Assembly (NCBI RefSeq): GCF_937906905.1
Contig: NZ_CALERY010000031.1
Span: forward strand, 1 to 29,551
DNA length: 29,551 nucleotides
Source of the DNA: an uncultured Helicobacter sp.
GTDB lineage: Bacteria; Campylobacterota; Campylobacteria; Campylobacterales; Helicobacteraceae
Direction: 5' to 3'
A program made the translations under genes and the position numbers. The notes below the pieces were generated by a model, which did no database searches, had not been told where the DNA came from, and saw nothing but the letters and a program-made list of their open reading frames with translations. Every line of letters begins with the position of its first letter. Position 1 is the first letter of the stretch. Of this stretch, positions 1 through 7,201 are shown piece after piece.

Positions 1-254
1 CTACCTCTTACCATAGCAGTGAAACTTCTAGCATAGAATCCTACAACGCAGAGCGGCTAAAACTCAACGCCGATATGCCAAAAGGCGGGGAGTATCAAGG
101 CATAGATTCTAGTAGTGGTAGTGGCGTGTGGAATATGGAGCAAAACGACCCCGACCCTTTTATGCAGGAATTAAACGTTCAAGGACTCCCTTATGTTGTG
201 TGTGAAATAGAATCTAATGGCAATTTAAAAGTGCTAGAAGATGGGAGAAAATAG
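1..254 (+). CDS. C-terminal fragment of an unidentified protein
   Basis: A reading frame open from the left edge runs to TAG at 252-254 and gives about 83 residues with no stop. I do not recognise the family. The tail is hydrophilic and acidic, with a serine/glycine patch (IDSSSGSG) and an ending PYVVCEIESNGNLKVLEDGRK-like in character, compatible with a cytoplasmic protein. It contains the AGATTCT/AGAATCT heptamers typical of this chromosome, which supports a resident coding sequence. The 97-bp gap to the next gene holds a ribosome-binding site (AAAGG at 340-344) but no terminator that I can see, so co-transcription with the RM genes is possible. The start lies outside the window. Confidence 0.6.
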   Translation, partial: TSYHSSETSSIESYNAERLKLNADMPKGGEYQGIDSSSGSGVWNMEQNDPDPFMQELNVQGLPYVVCEIESNGNLKVLEDGRK

Positions 255-351
255 AGATTTGCAATACAAAATAAATTGCTTAAGCAAGATATGGGGAAGT
301 TTTACTAAGCTTTATGACTAGCAAAAGCACATAAAAACACAAAGGCAAACA

Positions 352-3036
352 ATGGACTACAAAAAGGCATTTTATAGTAAATTAGAGGAATGTTATCTCG
401 GTGCAAAGATAAAAGCCTATGAAAAGGCTAATACAGCACAAAATACACAAAGCAGCACAAGCAACGCACAAAGCGGTTTTAGTAATCTCTTAAAGCTAAA
501 AGAGCAGTATTTTTCCCACATAAAAGCCTACCTAGATTCTGCTATCCCAAATGATGATTTTAACTCACACGATATTTACAACAAGCTTTACACTTTCTTT
601 GATAGCTATCTTAACGACACAGGCACGCCATTTTTCCACGATACGCCGCTGTATAAAAACATTTATGCAAAAGTCTATACCAATTCCAAAGATACAAGCC
701 TTTTTTATAAAACAAAAGACTTATACTATGTCAAAAGTGATACGCTTTATACTAGCCTTACTTTAAGCGATGAAAACGAGCTAGCCCAAATCTACTTTGA
801 TACAAGTGAATATACGCAAAATGCTGATAATACCAAGCGAAAGCTTATATTCAAACTTGATAAAATCGAGCAAACAAGCACAGATACACAAGATTCTATA
901 CCCACCATTTATATCAAGGTTTTAAGTCAAAAGGATTTATTGCCTAAGCTTAATGCTGTGTTTAAAGAAAATAGCAACGAGTTGAGCGAAGATTTTATAA
1001 AATCCCTAAAAGCACATAAAATCCCCCTAGATGAAGCACACATAAAAAAGCTTTTTGCAAGCTATAAAAAGCAAAATGAAGTAGATTTTTTTATCCATAA
1101 AAATGCAAGGGCATTTTTACAAGAGCAGTTTGACTTGTGGTTTTATCACTATCTCTATAAAGACAGCGAGTTTCAAGAATGGAGTGTAAAATCCATATCA
1201 CATTTACAAAGGATTCGCAATATCGCCTTAGAGATAATAGGGCTTATAGGCGATTTTGAAGATGAGCTAAAGGCTGTGTGGTTAAAGCCTAAGTTTGCGA
1301 AAAAAGTAAATTATGTCTTTAGTCTTGATTTGATTTTAAGGCATTCAGTATTGAGCGATAAAGCACAAAATACAGCCCTTTTAGATTCTATATGCAAAGA
1401 CAAAGGCTTTGAAAAGCAAATCAAAGAATGGCAGGATTTAAAGTTTATTGATGAGAGTTTTCAAGCACAAAATATAAGCGAAAAAATATTGAGTGATGAC
1501 AAATATAAATTCCTACCCCTTGACACAAAGCATTTTAGCAAAGAGGTAAAATATAAGATTCTAAGCGTGTTTGATGATATAGAATCTATTCTTAATGGTG
1601 AGCTAATAAAGGCGGATAATTTTCAAGCCTTAAATTCCCTAATGCCAAAATATCAAAACAAAGTGGATTTAATCTATATTGATCCGCCTTACAACACGAG
1701 TAACAACGATTTTGTTTATATGGATAAATTTAATCACGCATCGTGGCTTTCAATGATAGCTAATCGCTTGGAATTAGCAAGGGAATTTTTACAAGATAGC
1801 GGGAGTATTTTTATAAGCATAGATGATAATGAACAAGCAAGACTTAAAATTTTATGTGATGAGGTATTTGGGGAAGATAATTTTGTAGCAGATTTTGTAT
1901 GGCAGGGAAAATATACAACTTCTAATGATGCTAAGTATGCTTCAAACCAAAATGAAAGTATTTTTTGTTTTGCCAAAGCTGTTAATAATTTTACTTTTAA
2001 TCTTTTAGCTAGAACAGAAACTATGAATTCTGCGTATAAAAATCCCGATAATGATCCAAAAGGTGCGTGGAAACCTACGCCCTTACACGCCAAGAGTGGT
2101 AGTGAAAATAATCTCTACACTATTACATTTCCTAATGGAACTTCTTGGAATGCTCCAAAAGGTAGGTATCCTAGATATTCTAAAGAAAGATTGATGGAAA
2201 TTTATCTTGAAAATGGACTTTATTTTAATAAAAATGGCGGTATTGATAAAAAAACTTATTTAAGTGAAGTAAAGCAAGGTAAAACAATAGGAACTTTTTG
2301 GAGCTATAAAGAAGTTGGTAGCACACACGAGGGTAATGAGAATTTAGCTTCCATATTAGATAAAGGATTATTTGATAATCCAAAACCCGAAAAGCTATTA
2401 AAAAGAATTTGTGAAATAGTTAGCAATGAAGATTCCATAGTTTTAGACTTCTTTGCAGGAAGTGGGACTACACTAGCTGCCGCACAAAAGCTAGGGCGTA
2501 AGTGGCTAGGCGTGGAAATGGGAGAGCATTTTTATAAAGTCATACTCCCACGCCTTAAAAAAGTCATAGGGGGATTTCAAAGTGGGATTAGCAAAGAATG
2601 CGACTATCAAGGCAGTGGAGCATTTAGATACTACGAGTTAGAATCCTATGAAGAAGCATTAAAAGAATGTGAATATGTGCTTGCAGATTTTCAATGTGAG
2701 AGAAAGACAAGCAAGATAGCTGACAATAACATTGAAGCAATCTACCCTGCTAAAGATTATCAAAAAGCACAAAAAATCATTGATTACAGAAAATCCCGCA
2801 AACTCATTAAAAAGCTGAATAAGGGCGAAACAATCACGCTAGATATGAGCGGATATAGAAAGGAATTTGATTTATTCCACACTTTAGCAAACTTACAAGG
2901 GCTAAAAATCAAGCGATTATTTTTAGATTCTAAAGGTATAGAATCTTGTGAGTTTGATAATGGCGATATTGTATCACTAGACCAAATCGACTTACACACA
3001 TACCCAAAACTTAAAAATCTCATCTGGTGGGAGTAG
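352..3036 (+). CDS. mod: Type III-like DNA adenine methyltransferase (Mod1) with long N-terminal extension
   Basis: Predicted modification subunit of a type III restriction system, using S-adenosylmethionine to N6-methylate adenine in a short asymmetric site. The catalytic motif DPPYNTS (D444-Y447) precedes the SAM-binding motif DFFAGSGTT (FAGSGTT 701-707), the beta-class order of type III Mod proteins. The variable stretch between them, about 515-690, should be the target-recognition domain. At 894 residues it is much longer than EcoP1-type Mod proteins (about 650) because some 430 residues precede the catalytic motif; that region is helical, charged and has no motif I can name. Start ATG with AAAGG at 340-344. 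The next gene begins 3 bp after the stop, and the presumed partner is Res1 at 4344. The recognition site cannot be read from sequence. Confidence 0.88.
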   Translation: MDYKKAFYSKLEECYLGAKIKAYEKANTAQNTQSSTSNAQSGFSNLLKLKEQYFSHIKAYLDSAIPNDDFNSHDIYNKLYTFFDSYLNDTGTPFFHDTPLYKNIYAKVYTNSKDTSLFYKTKDLYYVKSDTLYTSLTLSDENELAQIYFDTSEYTQNADNTKRKLIFKLDKIEQTSTDTQDSIPTIYIKVLSQKDLLPKLNAVFKENSNELSEDFIKSLKAHKIPLDEAHIKKLFASYKKQNEVDFFIHKNARAFLQEQFDLWFYHYLYKDSEFQEWSVKSISHLQRIRNIALEIIGLIGDFEDELKAVWLKPKFAKKVNYVFSLDLILRHSVLSDKAQNTALLDSICKDKGFEKQIKEWQDLKFIDESFQAQNISEKILSDDKYKFLPLDTKHFSKEVKYKILSVFDDIESILNGELIKADNFQALNSLMPKYQNKVDLIYIDPPYNTSNNDFVYMDKFNHASWLSMIANRLELAREFLQDSGSIFISIDDNEQARLKILCDEVFGEDNFVADFVWQGKYTTSNDAKYASNQNESIFCFAKAVNNFTFNLLARTETMNSAYKNPDNDPKGAWKPTPLHAKSGSENNLYTITFPNGTSWNAPKGRYPRYSKERLMEIYLENGLYFNKNGGIDKKTYLSEVKQGKTIGTFWSYKEVGSTHEGNENLASILDKGLFDNPKPEKLLKRICEIVSNEDSIVLDFFAGSGTTLAAAQKLGRKWLGVEMGEHFYKVILPRLKKVIGGFQSGISKECDYQGSGAFRYYELESYEEALKECEYVLADFQCERKTSKIADNNIEAIYPAKDYQKAQKIIDYRKSRKLIKKLNKGETITLDMSGYRKEFDLFHTLANLQGLKIKRLFLDSKGIESCEFDNGDIVSLDQIDLHTYPKLKNLIWWE

Positions 3037-3039
3037 GAA

Positions 3040-3834
3040 ATGGCAGAAAAAATAACATTTGCAGAATTTAAGCTAACTGTAAATGAAAAAACCCAAATAG
3101 CACAATTGGATCTTTTTGAAAACAAGCAAGAAGATTATTATGAGCTTGATGATGTATCATATATCGTAAATTGTGAGATTATTGATAGGCAATATTTTTG
3201 GATATATGTGCGATATGGCAAAGCTAAACCATATTCAGATGAGATTTTAAATGTAGATACTAAATCAATTAGCCAAAATAAAAGAGATCCAAATGAAGTA
3301 GAACCAAGACACCAGCTTTTTTGTATATATATCCCAAGTAGAGAAACATTGTATATGTCTAATTTTAAAAAAAATACTTTTTTAGCTACCTACCTAAAAG
3401 ATCGTTTTAAGAAAGATTTTTCGATTCAAAGATATTATATTGACGAAAAGGATTTTGTAAAGGAAATAATCTCTGTTCAGAGTTTAAAATTTACTGCAGC
3501 ACAAAATCTCTTTAATTCAGGAATATTTGAAGAAATTAATGATGTGTCAGGGTATGGACAATCCATTAGTTTTACGCTTGAAGTAAAAATAAAAGATCAT
3601 AAGTTTGATCCCAAAAAGTGTTTAGATTTTTTAATATTTTGGAAGAACAAAAAAGAAAAACAAGAGATTGATAAAATGATTTGCATAGGCAAAGATGATA
3701 AGGGGGTTGAAAAACTTTTTAATTTAGATACATATTTAAAGAAAATACAGATTGTCGCAACAAAAAATGAAAATGAGATGTATAATCCACAAGTTATTAA
3801 AGAAAATTTGTTGGAGAAGTTGAATGCTAAATAA
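3040..3834 (+). CDS. Hypothetical soluble protein inserted in the type III RM operon
   Basis: A 264-residue protein of no family I recognise. It has no signal peptide or membrane segment, is rich in K, D, E, F, Y and I, and looks like a mixed alpha/beta cytoplasmic protein. It starts 3 bp after mod1 and overlaps the following membrane-protein gene by 11 bp (3824-3834), so the two are very likely translated together and may work as a pair. Base composition is clearly more AT-rich than the flanking mod and res genes, and I find no GATTCT/GAATCT in this gene or the next, unlike nearly all other kilobases here. This suggests a separate origin. An A8 run at about 3366-3373 could slip. Two-gene soluble-plus-membrane cassettes are common in phage-defence islands (Kiwa is one example), but I see no motif linking it to a named system. 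Confidence 0.75.
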   Translation: MAEKITFAEFKLTVNEKTQIAQLDLFENKQEDYYELDDVSYIVNCEIIDRQYFWIYVRYGKAKPYSDEILNVDTKSISQNKRDPNEVEPRHQLFCIYIPSRETLYMSNFKKNTFLATYLKDRFKKDFSIQRYYIDEKDFVKEIISVQSLKFTAAQNLFNSGIFEEINDVSGYGQSISFTLEVKIKDHKFDPKKCLDFLIFWKNKKEKQEIDKMICIGKDDKGVEKLFNLDTYLKKIQIVATKNENEMYNPQVIKENLLEKLNAK

Positions 3835-4330
3835 AATTTATGATAACCATAAAAGATTTATAATACTAGCATTTGTATGTTCCTTTATGTTTTGTTTATT
3901 TTGTATGTTTTATTTTTATCAATATAACTGTATTATCCATAAAAATCTTATTAACATTATTGAAAAATTTATTTCTAATATCATTACATTTGTATCAATA
4001 AGTTTTGGTTTTTATCTCACAAGTTCCTCTATTTTATTTTCATCACAATATATTAAGACACTGAATAAAGAAGATGAATTAAAACCTAGCCAAAGAAAAA
4101 TACATACTTTAAAAGAATATTTTAAATTGGCTATCTATAACGCACTATTTACAATTAGTATTAGTTTTTTTGTTTTGCTTGCAATAGCTATTCAAAATGA
4201 TATTGTTCTAATCATTTTGTTTTCTATTCTTATTGCATTTTTGATTTTAAACTTTATTTTCATATATTTATTATTAAAAGTTTTTGGAAATGCCTTAATT
4301 ATACAGGCAAGACCAGATAATAATGAATAG
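3824..4330 (+). CDS. Small four-helix membrane protein in the RM operon
   Basis: A 168-residue integral membrane protein with four hydrophobic segments at about 12-32, 50-72, 103-123 and 127-153. A charged loop of about 30 residues (lysine/glutamate rich, roughly 77-100) joins the two hairpins, and both ends are hydrophilic. The lysine-bearing N-terminus and loop suggest both face the cytoplasm. Its ATG lies inside the 3' end of the preceding gene (11-bp overlap), and res1 begins 14 bp after its stop. It is very AT-rich. Nothing marks it as a transporter or enzyme. By context it may be a membrane effector or anchor for the 264-residue partner, for example an abortive-infection component, but this is inference. 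Confidence 0.75.
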   Translation: MLNKIYDNHKRFIILAFVCSFMFCLFCMFYFYQYNCIIHKNLINIIEKFISNIITFVSISFGFYLTSSSILFSSQYIKTLNKEDELKPSQRKIHTLKEYFKLAIYNALFTISISFFVLLAIAIQNDIVLIILFSILIAFLILNFIFIYLLLKVFGNALIIQARPDNNE

Positions 4331-4343
4331 GTAAGGAAATGTA

Positions 4344-7199
4344 ATGATTCCGATTCTACTCTCACAAATCTTAAATGATAAACTTAAAACTTTCAACGAT
4401 CTTTTTGAAAGGCTTGATTTAGTAGGCTTTAATGGCAGTATTAGCCTGCAAGAGTATCAAGTGGCGGCGTTGCAAAAGGCATTATGCAGTTTAAAGCTGT
4501 ATAGAGATGATACAAAAGAGCTATGCTATGAATACAAACAGGCTTTTAAATACAATGGATTAGATTCTAAAAAAGGCTTAGATATAAAAGAGTTTTGCAA
4601 TATGGCAAGCTTTTGGATGGCAACAGGCAGTGGCAAAAGTATTGTGATGATAAAGCTTATAAGCCTTATGCAAAAACTTATGAAAAGTGGCGAGATAGAA
4701 TCTAAGCCCATAATGCTGCTTGTGCCTAATGATAAGATTTTAGATCAGTTTAAAACACATATACAAAGCTTTAATGCGTATCAGCCGATACAAATCACTT
4801 ACAAAGAGATAAAAGCTTATGATAATCAAAGTTTGCTAGGCTTTGAAAATGTCGTGTTTCTTGGCAGAAGTGATTTGCTAGATATAAAGGAAAATGTCGG
4901 CAAAGATTCTAGGGCTAAGAGACTAAATTATGATGATTTAATGCGTGAAAAAGGCTGGTATATCTTGCTTGATGAAGCACATAAGGGCGATAGCAAAGAT
5001 TCTATAAGAAAAAGCTATATAAGGGACTTAGCAAAAGGGCGAGAGAGGCAGGAGTATCCGCACGGATTTATCTTTAACTTTTCTGCGACTTTTGATAATG
5101 ATATAGAGCTTTTTACTTGTGCTTTTAACTACAATTTAGAGAAGTTTAATAATGATGGCTATGGGAAAAATATCGTGGTGCTAGATAGTAATCTCAAAGC
5201 CTTTAAAGATTCTAAAGTGGATTCTAGCGATGAAAAACTAGAGCGAATACTAGAGAGTTTTATCCTTTTTGTGGGGATAAAGCAGGAATTAAAAAGCTTA
5301 AAAGCAAGGTTTGAAAACTTGCATTATCATAATCCTTTAATCATCGCTGTGGCTGATAAAGTCAATACTAAAGATGCGGGGATTAAGCTGTATTTTGAAG
5401 CGATTATGAAAATCTTACAAGATTCTAAAGATATAAGCGAGATTGCAAAAAACTTAGCAAAAAAGCTAGAATCTAGCCGTATATATTTCGCTGAAAAAGA
5501 GATGAGTAAAGACTTTTTAGAGCGACTTGCAAAAGTGGATTCTAGGGACTTAAGAGAGCAAATCTTTTATGCTAAAGAGACTTCAAGCCTAGAGTGCTGT
5601 AAGATTAAGGGGAATAATAAAGAGCTTGCCTTTAAAAGTAAAAATGCGACAAAGCCCTTTTTGCTTTTAAATATCGGTAGCATTAAAGAGTGGGAGAAAA
5701 GCTATCTTGATGGGCTAGGCATTGAGAGTGGGGAGGATATGGCAAAGGGGTATTTTGAAGAGCTAAATCACAAAGAATCGCCCATACAAATTATGATGGG
5801 AAGCAAGGTGTTTAGCGAGGGGTGGGATAGCAATCGTGTGAATTTCATTAACTTTATCAATATCGGTAGCAAAAAGGCAAAAAAATATGTCCTGCAAACC
5901 ATAGGGCGAGGGGTGAGAATTGAGCCTTTTAAAGATGTCCGCAAACGACTAAAAGCAAGTAATACACTAGAGTATAACACAAAGGATTCTTTAGGTGATG
6001 GGAGTTTGGGCATTGAGAGTGTATTTATTATGGCGACAGAAAATGAAGCGATTGAGTGGATTTTAAAGGGGCTTGAGGGCTTTAGATTCCAAAGTAAGAT
6101 TACAGGCTTTAAGAGAAATAAAACGCTAGAACCACTGCTTGTGCCAAGCTATAAAAACTCTCATAAAAGCAATGAAACCTTTGTGATTTCACATTGTGAT
6201 TTTGAGAGATTAAGCAAATATATAGAATCTTATGATGAAGATATTTTGCTTGTATCAAGCGGGATAAATAGAGTGGATTTAGGCTTTAGCACTTTGCAAA
6301 AAATACAGCAAAAAATGCGTGATGAAACAAGCAGGGCTTTAGAGATAAAGGGCAATATGCCAAAACTTAAACCACAAAATGCCCTGCATAGTATGGATAG
6401 ATTTTTCCATACTTCTTTGCTAGAGTTAGAAAAGTTTGTGCCTTGTGAAGATAGCATTACGCATTTTAAAGATTTTATGCTAAGTGGTGATGGGCTTAGT
6501 GAGATGATTATAAAAGAGATGAATAAAGCAGTGAAAGAACTAGCACAGACAAAACAAGCTAAAAGCATAAATGAGCTTAAAAAAGAGTTTGAAAAAGGCA
6601 AAATCTCACTAGATGAATACACCGAGCAAATCCAAGCTAAACCAACACAAAGAGTAGAAAAACATAGCTATGTTATCACAGCAGAGCTAGCAAAGCACTA
6701 TTACAGCCCTATGGTTGTAGAATCATATAAAGATTCTACAATCCATATTAACTATGCCATTAGTGAAAGAAGTGAGGTAGAATTTTTAGAGGATTTGCAG
6801 AAATATTTACAAGATTCTAAGAACGCATTTAAAGACTATGAGTGGTGCTTTAGCAAGATTGTAGAAAAGCTAGATTCTATATTTATCCCCTATTTTGATA
6901 CGCAAAGCCAAGAGCAAAGGAAGTTTTACCCCGATTTTATCTTTTGGTTAAAGCATAAGCAAAGCGGGAATTATAGAATCATTTTTGTAGATCCTAAGGG
7001 CTTAAGCTTTGAAGCAAACGCAAGGGATAAATTGCAAGGCTTTAAAGAATTATTTTGTGATAAAAAGCTAGATTTTCAAGGCTTAGATATAGAGGTAGAT
7101 TTGTATTATTACAACAAAGAATCTGGCGTGTCAAAGGATTTTGAAGGGCATATTGCCGCACAGATTTGTGGGCTATTTACACAAACTAAAACGGAGTAA
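4344..7199 (+). CDS. res: Type III-like restriction subunit, DEAH helicase-nuclease (Res1)
   Basis: Predicted ATP-dependent translocase/endonuclease partner of Mod1, 951 residues, a usual size for Res subunits. Superfamily 2 helicase motifs are visible: Walker A ATGSGKS at 93-99, DEAH at 210-213, a SATFD motif III-like segment, and QTIGRGVRIEP as motif VI. A C-terminal PD-(D/E)xK-type nuclease is suggested by YPDFIFWL (D864) followed by FVDPKG (D883, K885), with Asp in place of the usual Glu. It starts 14 bp after the membrane-protein gene, and res2 follows 2 bp after its stop. Because Res2 has a DEPH rather than DEAH box and the two sequences look dissimilar, they seem to be separate systems and not a recent duplication. 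Confidence 0.87.
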   Translation: MIPILLSQILNDKLKTFNDLFERLDLVGFNGSISLQEYQVAALQKALCSLKLYRDDTKELCYEYKQAFKYNGLDSKKGLDIKEFCNMASFWMATGSGKSIVMIKLISLMQKLMKSGEIESKPIMLLVPNDKILDQFKTHIQSFNAYQPIQITYKEIKAYDNQSLLGFENVVFLGRSDLLDIKENVGKDSRAKRLNYDDLMREKGWYILLDEAHKGDSKDSIRKSYIRDLAKGRERQEYPHGFIFNFSATFDNDIELFTCAFNYNLEKFNNDGYGKNIVVLDSNLKAFKDSKVDSSDEKLERILESFILFVGIKQELKSLKARFENLHYHNPLIIAVADKVNTKDAGIKLYFEAIMKILQDSKDISEIAKNLAKKLESSRIYFAEKEMSKDFLERLAKVDSRDLREQIFYAKETSSLECCKIKGNNKELAFKSKNATKPFLLLNIGSIKEWEKSYLDGLGIESGEDMAKGYFEELNHKESPIQIMMGSKVFSEGWDSNRVNFINFINIGSKKAKKYVLQTIGRGVRIEPFKDVRKRLKASNTLEYNTKDSLGDGSLGIESVFIMATENEAIEWILKGLEGFRFQSKITGFKRNKTLEPLLVPSYKNSHKSNETFVISHCDFERLSKYIESYDEDILLVSSGINRVDLGFSTLQKIQQKMRDETSRALEIKGNMPKLKPQNALHSMDRFFHTSLLELEKFVPCEDSITHFKDFMLSGDGLSEMIIKEMNKAVKELAQTKQAKSINELKKEFEKGKISLDEYTEQIQAKPTQRVEKHSYVITAELAKHYYSPMVVESYKDSTIHINYAISERSEVEFLEDLQKYLQDSKNAFKDYEWCFSKIVEKLDSIFIPYFDTQSQEQRKFYPDFIFWLKHKQSGNYRIIFVDPKGLSFEANARDKLQGFKELFCDKKLDFQGLDIEVDLYYYNKESGVSKDFEGHIAAQICGLFTQTKTE

Positions 7200-7201
7200 A
7201 A

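Noticed and set aside
276..287. Perfect 12-bp palindrome TTGCTTAAGCAA upstream of mod1, considered as an operator
   Set aside because: About seven perfect 12-bp palindromes are expected by chance in a window this long, and it is not placed against a clear promoter.
3366..3373. A8 run in the 264-residue gene as a second phase-variation site
   Set aside because: Runs of eight A are ordinary in DNA this AT-rich, and the tract is far shorter than the G14 switch; slippage cannot be inferred.
3040..4330. Assignment of the two-gene insert to the Kiwa defence system
   Set aside because: Only the soluble-plus-four-helix membrane architecture agrees, and the gene order and sizes do not match well; no motif supports it.
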